DNA from: Candidatus Saccharibacteria bacterium UBA3723
GTDB lineage: Bacteria; Patescibacteriota; Saccharimonadia; Saccharimonadales; Saccharimonadaceae
Direction: 5' to 3'
NCBI GenBank assembly: GCA_002371895.1
Contig: DFHM01000011.1
Span: 1 to 36,837 of the forward strand
DNA: 36,837 bases
The position numbers were made by a program, and so were the translations under genes. Under the pieces are notes generated by a model. The model did no database searches and was not told the DNA's origin. It worked only from the letters and a program-made list of their open reading frames with translations. Below, one piece after another: positions 21,274 to 29,589 of the stretch; the first letter of the stretch is position 1, and every line of letters begins with the position of its first letter.

Positions 21274-23613
21274 ATGTCAGGCGAAAATCCTAAAGTTGGC
21301 GCTTCGGAGAATGGAGCAAATAAGTGGGACATGACTCCACCTAGCGCAGAAAATAACGAGGTGGCAGATCGTGATGCGGAATACTACCGCAATCATCCTG
21401 GCGAGATTAATAATCTCGTTGCGGAATTAATTCAGCTACGCGGCGGTGCGGATAGTACCAAGGAAGGTACTTGGGACAAGGATGCGCGCGCTTACGTTGG
21501 CGACGACGGAATGCCACGCGACTGGGCTCATCTCACTGGTTACTTAAAGAGGAATCCTGACGCTCTTGATGCAATTATGAATGAGTACAATAATCTCAAA
21601 AATCCTGCAGAAGAAGATGATGCTGCGGCAGCGGAAGGTGGCGAAGATAATGCCGAATCCGCAGAGGCGAAAGAGCATGATCGCTTGGCCACGGCCGTAT
21701 ATAAACATGATTTTACTGAAATATGGGGTGCCGCAAGAGCTACTGGTATTGAACTAAAAAACATCCGGGATATTCGTGATTTCTTTCCTAATGAAGATAT
21801 CCAGAAGCTTCTAGATTATATGGATAGAGATGTCGATGATGGTTCTTCCGCGGCGGAGCCGGAGCCGGTGGTTGCTCCAGCGACGGCCGAAGCATCTGCT
21901 GCCACCAAAGCGACAGCGGAGGCGCCAGCAGAAGAAGCCGCCGAGGCAGTAGTAGATCCAGCTGTAGCTGAAGGCGTTATCACGAGCGAAGAGATTCCTA
22001 ATGCATTAAAGCCATCGGAAGTTGTCATTGCCCCGGATGGAACTGAAACTGTAGTTGATGATAATAACGAAATTGATGTTGCCGAGGGTGGTGCCGACGA
22101 AAATGAAAACAAAGAAGAAGAAAAGCGCGTTGGTTTATTCAGGAAGATCGGTAACCGCATTGGTAATTTCTTGAGCAAGCACAAAAAAGGCATACTATTG
22201 GGTGGTTTAGCACTTTTGCTTACTGCCACAATGGCGTCACACTTTAATCCGAAGATGCTCGACCAATACAAGGATAAGAACTTGAATCAGGGCGATAAGA
22301 TTGAGCAGCAATATGATGGCGGTGGCGCCATCGAGAATATGGAAAGCCAAGGCATTATCGATGGATACGGCGAAAAAGGCATGTGGCTCAGTGAAGGCAA
22401 GACTGGCAGATATAATTATGCTGCGGCGGATGAGGTTGCTGAGGCTGCAAAATCAGATGATGCGCGCGATATGATGTTGTACACGGCAAAGAATCAGTCT
22501 GAATCGTTTGCAGACTATATGACCTCATTACCTGATAGCTTGCGCCCAAACTCATTGAAGGGAATTGATAATATCCTCGATATGGAGGACGCGATTGAGG
22601 GGTTGTCTGTTGACCAATATCAAGAGGCTATGAAAGCATTTGAGGATGCTATGGGTAATGCTACTGTAGAGGACATTGAGCTTAATGGCGAATATGACAA
22701 TGCATATATGCGTCTGCAAGATTCGGATGGCGATGTTGTCCATGAGAATATGGAATTAGTCCGTTGTACTACTACGGAAAATGGCACACATGCGAAACGA
22801 ATTATCCTTCACGATAAGGAAGGTAATGAAGTGGGCGATATGATTGTTAAGGCATATACTGGCCAAAATGGTAAAAAGGGTTGTATGCAGATTGTGCGCA
22901 GAAAAGGAGCTCCAGAGCTTATCGTATTGACTGAGATCCCTGCGAATCCGGATCATCCAGATGAGCCAGAGACTCCACCAGAGACTCCTCCGGAAACTCC
23001 TCCAGAGACTCCTCCAGAGACTCCACCAGAGACTCCACCTGAGACTCCTCCTGAGACTCCACCAGAGACTCCTCCTGAGACTCCTCCTGAGACTCCACCA
23101 GAGACTCCACCAGAGACTCCTCCAGAGACTCCTCCAGAGACTCCTCCAGAGACTCCACCAGAGCTTGAGCAAAAGAATCCAGAAGCGGCTCAAAATATGC
23201 AGCCTGGCGGTAATGGCAGTACTAACGAAGTCAAGCCGGCTGAAGCGCCTCAGGAGGATTTGACCGAACGCCCAGATCAGAGTCCAGAGTATAATCCTGA
23301 CACCAACACATTTGAGGGTGGCTCTGAACAGACAGAAGAAGCAGAGACTCCAGCTCCTGTTGCTGATGCGGACACTTCCACAAGGAAAGAAAATGGCGAA
23401 AAGGTAGCAGACGACCAAAACCGCACGGAGGCCGATACCGCCATACAAGAAGAGCGACATGAGGCTGAAGAGGCTGAAATAGCTACAAGCATAGAGCAAA
23501 AACAGGGACAAGAAGCTGCAGCGGCCGCAGAGGAAGAACATGCGAATGATACGGCCGAACAGCAAGCTCAGCGTGCCGAGGATGCAATGGCGGATATCTT
23601 AAACGGTAATTAG
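21274..23613 (+). CDS. large single-pass membrane protein with PPET repeat stalk
   Basis: The 779-aa protein matches no family I know. The N-terminal 300 residues are acidic and rich in Ala/Glu, with two similar helical blocks ('EYYRNHPGEINNLVAELIQL' and 'YLKRNPDALDAIMNEYNNL'). A basic stretch ('FRKIGNRIGNFLSKHKK') precedes one membrane helix (about 304-325), so the positive-inside rule puts the N-terminus in the cytoplasm and the C-terminal 450 residues outside. The outer part has a folded-looking domain (about 330-555), sixteen ETPP repeats (566-629), then a Glu/Gln/Ala-rich disordered tail. AGGAAA lies upstream of ATG. The proline stalk suggests reach through the cell envelope, possibly towards a host cell; that is inference. 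Confidence 0.75.
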   Translation: MSGENPKVGASENGANKWDMTPPSAENNEVADRDAEYYRNHPGEINNLVAELIQLRGGADSTKEGTWDKDARAYVGDDGMPRDWAHLTGYLKRNPDALDAIMNEYNNLKNPAEEDDAAAAEGGEDNAESAEAKEHDRLATAVYKHDFTEIWGAARATGIELKNIRDIRDFFPNEDIQKLLDYMDRDVDDGSSAAEPEPVVAPATAEASAATKATAEAPAEEAAEAVVDPAVAEGVITSEEIPNALKPSEVVIAPDGTETVVDDNNEIDVAEGGADENENKEEEKRVGLFRKIGNRIGNFLSKHKKGILLGGLALLLTATMASHFNPKMLDQYKDKNLNQGDKIEQQYDGGGAIENMESQGIIDGYGEKGMWLSEGKTGRYNYAAADEVAEAAKSDDARDMMLYTAKNQSESFADYMTSLPDSLRPNSLKGIDNILDMEDAIEGLSVDQYQEAMKAFEDAMGNATVEDIELNGEYDNAYMRLQDSDGDVVHENMELVRCTTTENGTHAKRIILHDKEGNEVGDMIVKAYTGQNGKKGCMQIVRRKGAPELIVLTEIPANPDHPDEPETPPETPPETPPETPPETPPETPPETPPETPPETPPETPPETPPETPPETPPETPPETPPETPPELEQKNPEAAQNMQPGGNGSTNEVKPAEAPQEDLTERPDQSPEYNPDTNTFEGGSEQTEEAETPAPVADADTSTRKENGEKVADDQNRTEADTAIQEERHEAEEAEIATSIEQKQGQEAAAAAEEEHANDTAEQQAQRAEDAMADILNGN
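22969..23160 (+). repeat. 16 tandem copies of a 12-bp unit (ETPP)
   Basis: Consensus GAGACTCCWCCW, 16 units without a gap, one with GAA for GAG. Only third positions vary (A or T), so selection keeps the protein repeat while copy number could change by slippage. Confidence 0.97.
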
Positions 23614-23671
23614 CAGAAAGTGACCGAACGCCGATTATGTTAATCTAGGTTTATTAAAAGGAGTAATAAAC

Positions 23672-24967
23672 ATGCAAAAACAAACAAATATCAAATTTAA
23701 ACGGAGACTGAAGTTGGCGGGTCTAGCATCCGTGTTGCTGACAGTATTGTTGCCAGTAGCCAGCTATGCTTGGGGTCCAGAGCGTACTACGTACACGCTT
23801 GAGAAACCATCCGATCATCCAACATTCAACTCCATTACCGATAACCCGGTACTCGGTGATGAACGAAACTTCGTTCGTGTAGCCGAAGCTGGCGCAAACG
23901 GTACATTCTCGGACGAGATAAAAATCGTTCCAGGAAAAGAATATGAAGTATACATTGGATATCACAACAATGCAGCTTCAAACTTAAATACCGTCTCTGG
24001 TGCACCTGGTATGGCCATGGACGTACGCGTCTCTTCGCAATTCCCAAGTACTGTAAGTGCTTCCAAGAAGGGCAAGGTTAGTGCGATTATCTCATCCTCT
24101 AATGCTACTCCGAAGGAAGTTTGGGATGAAGCATATTTTACAACCGATTCCGAAGCGGAGGTTGTATTAAAGTACGTAGATAATTCCGCAAAGATTTATA
24201 ACGGCGGAAAGCTAAATGATACGAATTTGGGTAGTGATTACCTATTTAGCGATAAAGGCATCTATATTGGTGTTAATCAGCTAAATGGTTATATTCCTGG
24301 CTGTTTTGAATATTCTGGCCACATTATCTATCGTGTTCGCGCTGAACAGGTAGGCGCAAAGGTTAGCAAGAGCGCGTCTCTTGATGGTACTAACTTCTTC
24401 AAGGTAGTTAATCCAAAACCTGGCGACATCGTAACGTACAAGATTGAGTTTGCCAATACTGGTACAACCGATCTTACAAACGTTGTCTTCCGCGATAAGC
24501 TGCCACAGGGTGTAACCCTAATCGAAGGTAGCACCGTATTGGTAAACAACGCTAATCCGAATGGCGTCACTATGGCGGATACAATCGGCCTTAATGGTTT
24601 CAATACGGGTCTTTATGGCCAAGGTGCAACTGCGACTTTGACTTATAAAGTAAAAGTAAATGAAGATATCGTAAAAGACGGTGTGTGTGGCACCAACTCC
24701 TTTACGAATACGATTTATGTTGACCATAGCGATGGCGAGTTGAAGGATACTTCGACTATCCAGGTAGAACGTACCTGTACGAATAATGAAGAACCGGGCA
24801 CTCCACCAGAGTTGCCGAAGACCGGTCCTGGCGAAATTGCATTAGCAGTCGTCGCGATCGTCTGTGTGATGGTAGGTATATATTATTGGTATCGTAGCCA
24901 GAAAGAAGTTAATATGCTCCAAAAAACTGCAACTGGCAAAGATAAGAACCCTTCTGAAAAGAAGTAA
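23672..24967 (+). CDS. secreted LPKTG surface protein with DUF11-like domain
   Basis: The 431-aa protein has a signal peptide (basic start, hydrophobic 'LAGLASVLLTVLLPVASYA', likely cut after SYA). A first domain (about 35-225) begins 'GPERTTYTLEKPSDHPTFNSI' in two parts (GPERTTYTLEKPSDHP, TFNSITDNPVLG). A DUF11-type beta domain (about 230-350) has 'FKVVNPKPGDIVTYKIEFANTG' (key part PGDIVTYKIEFANTG). The end is a wall-sorting signal: LPKTGP, membrane helix 'IALAVVAIVCVMVGIYYWY' and a polar tail. DUF11 domains are common in surface adhesins. AAAAGGAG precedes ATG 23672. It lies 58 nt after the PPET-repeat protein without a terminator between, so they may be co-transcribed. Confidence 0.85.
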   Translation: MQKQTNIKFKRRLKLAGLASVLLTVLLPVASYAWGPERTTYTLEKPSDHPTFNSITDNPVLGDERNFVRVAEAGANGTFSDEIKIVPGKEYEVYIGYHNNAASNLNTVSGAPGMAMDVRVSSQFPSTVSASKKGKVSAIISSSNATPKEVWDEAYFTTDSEAEVVLKYVDNSAKIYNGGKLNDTNLGSDYLFSDKGIYIGVNQLNGYIPGCFEYSGHIIYRVRAEQVGAKVSKSASLDGTNFFKVVNPKPGDIVTYKIEFANTGTTDLTNVVFRDKLPQGVTLIEGSTVLVNNANPNGVTMADTIGLNGFNTGLYGQGATATLTYKVKVNEDIVKDGVCGTNSFTNTIYVDHSDGELKDTSTIQVERTCTNNEEPGTPPELPKTGPGEIALAVVAIVCVMVGIYYWYRSQKEVNMLQKTATGKDKNPSEKK

Positions 24968-24995
24968 ATAAACAAAAAATAGCTCCTTTAGTAGA

Positions 24996-25029
24996 AATAA
25001 CCGCTAGTCTGGGTATCCTAGCGGTTATT
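24996..25029 (+). terminator. terminator of the LPKTG protein gene
   Basis: 12-bp stem AATAACCGCTAG / CTAGCGGTTATT (24996-25007 with 25018-25029). The T tail is weak (CCTTGTCTTT). Confidence 0.78.
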
Positions 25030-25031
25030 CC

Positions 25032-25060
25032 TTGTCTTTAAGGGATTTTTCTGATATAAT
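25032..25060 (+). promoter_or_regulatory. rplU promoter
   Basis: TTGTCT at 25032-25037, 17-nt spacer, TATAAT at 25055-25060. It has the same -35 and spacing as the infB promoter. Confidence 0.85.
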
Positions 25061-25083
25061 GTAAGAACTAATAAAGGAATTTT

Positions 25084-25395
25084 ATGAAAAAAGCAGTCAT
25101 AAAGGTCGGCGGTAAACAATATGTTGTCGCTGAAAAAGAGACCCTCCGTGTGGACCTCCTCCCGGAAGGAACTAAAGATCTCGCTTTAGACGCTTTGCTC
25201 GTGATTGACGGCGACAAGACCACCGTTGGTGATCCAACCGTTAAAGGAGTAAAGGTTAAGGCGAAGGTCGTAGAAGCTAAGGTAGCTGGCGACAAAGTTC
25301 GCGTTATCCGTTACCATTCTAAGAAGCGTGTCCATACCGAAACTGGTCACCGCCAGAAGTACTCCGAAATCGAAATCGAGAGCATTGGTAAATAA
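25084..25395 (+). CDS. rplU: large-subunit ribosomal protein bL21
   Basis: The 103-aa protein shows the full bL21 pattern: 'KKAVIKVGGKQYVVAE' at the start, 'VDLLPEG', and the conserved 'IRYHSKKRVHTETGHRQKYSEIEI' end (core YHSKKRVHTETGHRQKYS). bL21 binds 23S rRNA. AAAGGA precedes ATG 25084. In most bacteria rplU and rpmA (bL27) are adjacent; here rpmA is about 4.2 kb away on the other strand. The gene has its own promoter and terminator. Confidence 0.97.
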   Translation: MKKAVIKVGGKQYVVAEKETLRVDLLPEGTKDLALDALLVIDGDKTTVGDPTVKGVKVKAKVVEAKVAGDKVRVIRYHSKKRVHTETGHRQKYSEIEIESIGK

Positions 25396-25397
25396 CA

Positions 25398-25427
25398 AAA
25401 ATCTCCCAGTAAAATGGGAGATTTTTT
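25398..25427 (+). terminator. rplU terminator
   Basis: 11-bp stem AAAATCTCCCA / TGGGAGATTTT (25398-25408 with 25415-25425) followed by TT. Confidence 0.93.
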
Positions 25428-25615
25428 GATGCGAAATATGGTACCTAGGTCAACCAAATAAAATAATTAGAACAAATAATTTGTGGGGACATTTAGTCTC
25501 TATATAGGTGATGAATAAAAAAATAATACTATAGCGATAATAGTTATTGATCTATTGTATGCGTTAGATTAGTTATGTCGCAAAGCGCTTGTGGTGTGTT
25601 ATTATTAATATTAGT
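25428..25615. other. AT-rich intergenic region before rseP
   Basis: About 190 nt, strongly AT-rich and more irregular than other gaps here. It has one imperfect inverted repeat AATAATACTAT/ATAGTTATT (25522-25548) and no coding frame with a start signal. The rseP -10 box TATTAT lies at 25600-25605. Confidence 0.5.
25600..25605 (+). promoter_or_regulatory. candidate -10 box of rseP (leaderless type)
   Basis: TATTAT, 10 nt before ATG 25616, with no Shine-Dalgarno. Confidence 0.45.
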
Positions 25616-26836
25616 ATGAGTGTGGTAATAGGAATTTTAATTGGCTTGTTAATGCTAATGCTGCTCGTGACGGCGCATGAGTTTGGTCACTTTATTGCCG
25701 CTAGGCGCAACGGGGTAGAAGTAGAAGAATTTGGTATCGGCTTTCCGCCGAGAGCTATTGCTTGGAGAAAAGTTAAAGACAAATGGCGTCTGTTAAAGAA
25801 ATCTGAATGGGAAAAGGCGCCTGGCGAAGGCACAATTATTTCTTTGAACTGGCTGCCGATTGGTGGTTTCTGCCAGATGAAGGGCGAAAGTGCTGCTGAA
25901 ACGACAAAGGGGAGTTTTGGTAAAGCTAGCTTTTGGCGCAAGACGAAGATCCTATTTGCTGGCGTAATGATGAACTGGTTTGTTGCGTTTGTAATTTTCA
26001 CCGTGCTCGCTTGGGCTGGCATGCCACATTTTATCGAGAATCAGTTCCAGATTGATTCCGATATTCGCACGATTAGTATTTCTGATGTAACGGTTAGTAA
26101 TATTATGAATGGTAGTCCTGCCGCTCAGGCTGGCCTACGTGATGGCGATGTATTGGTGTCTATGAGGACAACCAATGTGGAAGACCTAAACCGTACTTAT
26201 ATTCATTCCGTAGATGATGTACTTAAATATGATGAAGAGCATGCCGGTCAAAGTATCTATATCACTTATGAACGCGGTGGTGATACTACGATGGTTGAGA
26301 CGAAGCTAAACGAGGCTGGCGCAGAATATATTCTTGGTGCAACGATTTCTGGTGAAGCCGTATACCAGAGTACTTGGAGCGCTCCAATTGTGGGTCTTGG
26401 CGTGACGGCACAGTTGACTGGTGAGACTTTCAAGGGCGTAGGTCAAATGATTGTGAATCTATTTAGTGGTGCAATCAAGCAGGTTAGCCCAAATGAAGAA
26501 GTGCGCGCGGATGGTTCGAATGAGCTAAAGCAGGCGGGAGATTCCGTATCTGGCCCAGTTGGGATTGTTGGCGTATTATTCCCGAAGGTAGCCCAGAGTG
26601 GCGGCAGAAACCTAGCGTATCTAGTTGCATTAATTTCCGTATCGCTTGCCTGTATGAATGTGCTGCCGATTCCGGCGCTAGATGGTGGTAGATGGTTGCT
26701 TATAGCGATTTATAAACTACTCAAGAAGAAGCTTACGAAAGAGACGGAAGAGAAGATCGTAAGCAGAGCTTTCATGGTGATTTTGGCAATTGCCCTAATC
26801 GTAACAATATTAGATATAACGAGGATAGTAGGATGA
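25616..26836 (+). CDS. rseP: site-2 intramembrane zinc metalloprotease RseP (M50)
   Basis: Membrane protease that cuts transmembrane segments, for example of anti-sigma factors or leftover signal peptides. The 406-aa protein has 'HEFGH' (residues 21-25) in the first membrane helix, a single PDZ domain around 160-230 ('NIMNGSPAAQAGLRDGDVLVSM') and the third metal ligand in 'NVLPIPALDGGRWL' (about 347-359). Three to four membrane helices are visible. Start ATG 25616 is preferred over an upstream in-frame ATG at 25589 because it gives a normal N-terminal membrane helix. Its TGA overlaps the start of the next gene, another membrane protease, so the two are coupled. Confidence 0.95.
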   Translation: MSVVIGILIGLLMLMLLVTAHEFGHFIAARRNGVEVEEFGIGFPPRAIAWRKVKDKWRLLKKSEWEKAPGEGTIISLNWLPIGGFCQMKGESAAETTKGSFGKASFWRKTKILFAGVMMNWFVAFVIFTVLAWAGMPHFIENQFQIDSDIRTISISDVTVSNIMNGSPAAQAGLRDGDVLVSMRTTNVEDLNRTYIHSVDDVLKYDEEHAGQSIYITYERGGDTTMVETKLNEAGAEYILGATISGEAVYQSTWSAPIVGLGVTAQLTGETFKGVGQMIVNLFSGAIKQVSPNEEVRADGSNELKQAGDSVSGPVGIVGVLFPKVAQSGGRNLAYLVALISVSLACMNVLPIPALDGGRWLLIAIYKLLKKKLTKETEEKIVSRAFMVILAIALIVTILDITRIVG

Positions 26837-27660
26837 GCACAAAAAAGACTACCGAAAAGAAGCAGTCTGCTGCGCGCAAGCGTAATTTCATCGACGACTT
26901 CCGCCAAAAATTGGAGAAGAAGTCAAAGCAAAGTAAGGGTTGGGAACTAGCTCTCAATATTATATGGGTATTTATGATGCTCGTCTGGGTAGCAGCGGTA
27001 TTGGTTGCAACTCAGCTATTGCTCCGTCTAGTATTGATTAATTTGATGCATCTAGATCAGGCATCAATGAGCACAAATGCATTGCAGACACTCTATTCTG
27101 CGCTTGTATATGTTGTTTCGTTGGTAATCACGATATTTGTTCCATGGAAACTCGCAAAGTCCAAAACGACGCGTGATGAGCTTGGTTTGCGCGGTCTGCC
27201 AACCTGGACGGATATCCTACTTGCGCCAGTTGGTTTTATCGTCTTCATGATTGTAGCGGTAATTCTTGTAGCAATTCTCCAAGCTATATTCCCAGGCGTT
27301 AACTGGAACGAATCTCAGGATGTCGGCTTTAGCAATCTTATTTCTTCGAGTGACTTTGTCTTGGCGTTTATCTCGCTAGTTGTGGTTGCGCCAGTAGCAG
27401 AGGAATTAATCTTCCGCGGTTGGCTATATGGCAAGCTCCGTGCAAAGATCCCAGCCATTCCGGCAATGCTCGTTGTATCGATTTTATTCGGCATCGTGCA
27501 TGGTCAATGGAATGTAGGTGTAACGGTATTCGTGATGAGCATCGCAATGTGCACACTTCGCGAGATTACTGGCACGATTTGGGGTGGCATCTTGATTCAC
27601 ATTTTGAAGAATGGTATCGCATTCTACTTCCTCTATGTCAATCCGATGATGATACAATAA
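26833..27660 (+). CDS. CPBP-family intramembrane glutamic metalloprotease-like protein
   Basis: The 275-aa protein has a charged N-terminus (1-40, many Lys) and about seven membrane helices. The CPBP (CAAX protease / bacteriocin-processing, Abi) motifs are 'VVVAPVAEELIFRGWLYGKL' (EExxxR, core AEELIFRG), 'ILFGIVHGQW' (FxxxH) and 'GGILIHILKNG' (HxxxN). Members process prenylated or signal-like peptides, or are linked to bacteriocin self-immunity; the substrate here is unknown. The ATGA overlap with rseP suggests the two membrane proteases are made together. The promoter of mutM lies within its last codons. Confidence 0.9.
   Translation: MSTKKTTEKKQSAARKRNFIDDFRQKLEKKSKQSKGWELALNIIWVFMMLVWVAAVLVATQLLLRLVLINLMHLDQASMSTNALQTLYSALVYVVSLVITIFVPWKLAKSKTTRDELGLRGLPTWTDILLAPVGFIVFMIVAVILVAILQAIFPGVNWNESQDVGFSNLISSSDFVLAFISLVVVAPVAEELIFRGWLYGKLRAKIPAIPAMLVVSILFGIVHGQWNVGVTVFVMSIAMCTLREITGTIWGGILIHILKNGIAFYFLYVNPMMIQ
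27653..27658 (+). promoter_or_regulatory. -10 box of mutM (leaderless type)
   Basis: TACAAT ends 9 nt before ATG 27668, overlapping the CPBP stop codon region. No Shine-Dalgarno is present. Confidence 0.55.
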
Positions 27661-27667
27661 AAGTATT

Positions 27668-28516
27668 ATGCCGGAGTTGCCAGAAGTTGAAACGATTAGG
27701 CGTGGGCTCGATAAATTTATAATCAACAAAAAGATTGCAGACGTCAGTATTTTGTGCGAAAAAAGCTTTCGCGGGAATAAGGACTTCATCCTTGGGCAGA
27801 AGATCGTAAAGATTGATCGTCGTGGGAAAGCCTTACTGATTAAGCTTGAAAATAATTTTTGGATGATGATTCATTTACGTATGACTGGGCAATTGATTTT
27901 TGTTGGAAAAGAGAAGTTTGCGGCGGGGCATCCGGATGGTGGTTTTACGGAAGAGATGCCGGGGCGGCATACGCGTGTGTATTTTGAATTTGATGACGGC
28001 ACGCATCTTTATTTTAATGACCTGCGTAAGTTTGGCTTTATTTCTGTGATGGATGAGCTCAGTTTGGCGACCGATCCATTTTTGACGAAGTTGGCACCGG
28101 AGCCATGGGATATGAGCAAAGATGCTTTCTGGGAGATGTTGCAACGCCACCAGAATTCGCCAATTAAGGCAGTGATACTCGATCAGCACAATATCGCTGG
28201 CGTTGGCAATATTTATGCGGACGAAGGATGCTTCTATGCGAAGATTTTGCCTTGGCGCAAGGTTTCGACGCTGTCGCACGAGGATGCCGACTTGTTGCTT
28301 GAAGGGCTATGTAGTGTAATGCAGGCTTCGATTGATAGTGGCGGTTCGACAATGAAAGATTACGTGCGGGCGGACGGAACGAAGGGAAGTTATCTCGAGA
28401 AGTTTGCGCAAGTATTTCGTCGCGAGGGGCTAGAGTGTGCTAGATGTGGCAGCGAGATACAGAAAACGCGTACGGCTGGGCGCGGGACACATTATTGTCC
28501 GGGGTGCCAGGAATAA
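27668..28516 (+). CDS. mutM: formamidopyrimidine-DNA glycosylase
   Basis: Base-excision repair enzyme removing 8-oxoguanine and ring-opened purines, with AP-lyase activity. 'MPELPEVETIRRGL' gives the catalytic Pro2 and Glu3 after Met removal. Further motifs are 'RRGKALLIKL' (Lys in beta-F region), 'MIHLRMTGQL', the helix-two-turns-helix 'IAGVGNIYADE', and a C-terminal zinc finger 'CARCGSEIQKTRTAGRGTHYCPGC' (CxxC and CxxC around a beta hairpin, with RTAGRGTHYC). Length 282 aa is normal. Its stop overlaps the next ATG (TAATG). Confidence 0.97.
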   Translation: MPELPEVETIRRGLDKFIINKKIADVSILCEKSFRGNKDFILGQKIVKIDRRGKALLIKLENNFWMMIHLRMTGQLIFVGKEKFAAGHPDGGFTEEMPGRHTRVYFEFDDGTHLYFNDLRKFGFISVMDELSLATDPFLTKLAPEPWDMSKDAFWEMLQRHQNSPIKAVILDQHNIAGVGNIYADEGCFYAKILPWRKVSTLSHEDADLLLEGLCSVMQASIDSGGSTMKDYVRADGTKGSYLEKFAQVFRREGLECARCGSEIQKTRTAGRGTHYCPGCQE

Positions 28517-29127
28517 TGATAAAGATTTTTTATGGCAATGACCGCGTAAAAGCGCGCGAGATGATTGATAAATTGCTCGGTAAAGATTATGAAGTGATCG
28601 AGGCGGAGAATTTGACGCGTGGCGATATGGATTCTGTTTTCTATGGGACCTCGCTTTTTGGCGAAACGAGAAAGATTTTGGTTAAATCTTTATCTGAAAA
28701 TAAAGAATGCTGGGCGGTGTTGCCGAATTATTTGAATACGACGCATGATGTGATTATTTTGGAGAATAATATCGACAAACGTTCGGTAACTTATAAGGCG
28801 CTCGCGAAGGAAAAAGGCGTTGAGTTTAAGGAATTCAAACTCGCGGAGCAGATTGATAAGAATTTGGTTTTTGATGTTTTTGAAATGGCTTATCGCAAGA
28901 ATGGAAAGAAGGCAATTGAGCTTTGCGAGAAGATTGAGACGACGAATGACCCATATATGTTTATGGGCTTGATGGTTTCACAAGCGTTCAAAAAGTTGGA
29001 AATGCGCCAAAAAAAGGCAGAGCAGGTGATTAAGATTCTCGGTGATACGGATATGAATATGAAAACTTCTGGTGTAGAACCTTGGAATTTGATTAAGATG
29101 TCGCTACTTTTGATAGCGAATATCTGA
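28516..29127 (+). CDS. DNA polymerase III delta subunit-like protein (HolA-like, short)
   Basis: The 203-aa protein opens 'MIKIFYGNDRVKAREMIDKLL', as HolA proteins do (strand, then 'G-D/N' and helix). It has 'TSLFGETRKILVKSL' and 'VIILENNIDKRSVTYKALAKEKGVEF', matching the delta-type pseudo-AAA+ core ('FGxxRLVxV' and 'E..lDkRs...K.L'). Canonical delta is about 330-340 aa; this one ends after domain II and part of the helical collar. It could be a reduced clamp-loader subunit or a related paralogue. ATG 28516 overlaps the mutM stop by one base. The upstream frame inside mutM is not used. Confidence 0.6.
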   Translation: MIKIFYGNDRVKAREMIDKLLGKDYEVIEAENLTRGDMDSVFYGTSLFGETRKILVKSLSENKECWAVLPNYLNTTHDVIILENNIDKRSVTYKALAKEKGVEFKEFKLAEQIDKNLVFDVFEMAYRKNGKKAIELCEKIETTNDPYMFMGLMVSQAFKKLEMRQKKAEQVIKILGDTDMNMKTSGVEPWNLIKMSLLLIANI

Positions 29128-29133
29128 TAGAAT
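29128..29133 (+). promoter_or_regulatory. -10 box of the 29140 membrane-protein gene (leaderless type)
   Basis: TAGAAT ends 6 nt before ATG 29140, immediately after the TGA of the HolA-like gene. No Shine-Dalgarno. Confidence 0.5.
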
Positions 29134-29139
29134 AAACAT

Positions 29140-29544
29140 ATGGCTGATGTAACGAAAAAAGAAAGACAAACACTTGGCAGAATTCTTTTAGCTTATAGCG
29201 CCTTTACTGGTGTATTGTCGATTGTTTATCTTATTCGTTTTATCTTTATGGACAACGAGGAGAATGGTTTTATTGCGGCGTGCGCATTTGCAGCAACGAT
29301 GCTATTCGGCACATTCTTATCGATTGGTCTAAATTATACGATTCGCGTACCGCGTGGCAAAGATGATGACAAAAGTCAGGTGATCGCTGGCGCGATTATG
29401 GCGATTCTTGGCACAGTTATTTGCGTCTCGATGCAGATAAATATGGGAGTTGGATCTTATTGGTTCCTACCGGTAGCTTATTATATTCAGAGTGCATTAA
29501 TTATCATTATTTGTTTATTGTCATTGAAGTTTTATAAAAGATAA
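29140..29544 (+). CDS. small membrane protein, four predicted helices
   Basis: The family is not recognised. The 134-aa protein has four hydrophobic helices at about 15-35, 44-65, 82-102 and 108-130, with short charged turns ('RVPRGKDDDKSQ' between helices 2 and 3). No catalytic motif, signal peptide or cysteine pair is seen. The topology suggests both ends in the cytoplasm. It has its own likely leaderless start and a perfect terminator, so it is probably a separate short transcript or the last gene of the mutM unit. Confidence 0.72.
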   Translation: MADVTKKERQTLGRILLAYSAFTGVLSIVYLIRFIFMDNEENGFIAACAFAATMLFGTFLSIGLNYTIRVPRGKDDDKSQVIAGAIMAILGTVICVSMQINMGVGSYWFLPVAYYIQSALIIIICLLSLKFYKR

Positions 29545-29577
29545 AAAATATCTCCGAACTGATCGGAGATATTTTTT
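29543..29577. terminator. bidirectional terminator between convergent genes
   Basis: Perfect 14-bp stem (29543-29556 with 29564-29577), loop of 7 nt, A run on one side and T run on the other. It serves the 29140 gene and minus-strand rpmA. Confidence 0.95.
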
Positions 29578-29589
29578 GTTTGCTAGAAC

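Noticed and set aside
22969..23160. CRISPR-like array
   Set aside because: Repeats are contiguous 12-bp coding units without spacers, and no cas genes are nearby. The same applies to 2627-2734.
22756..23565. Long minus-strand reading frames across the PPET repeat (SLWRSLWWSL- and ESLEESL-type proteins)
   Set aside because: They are produced by the 12-bp repeat read in other frames. They have no start signal and lie opposite a well-supported gene.
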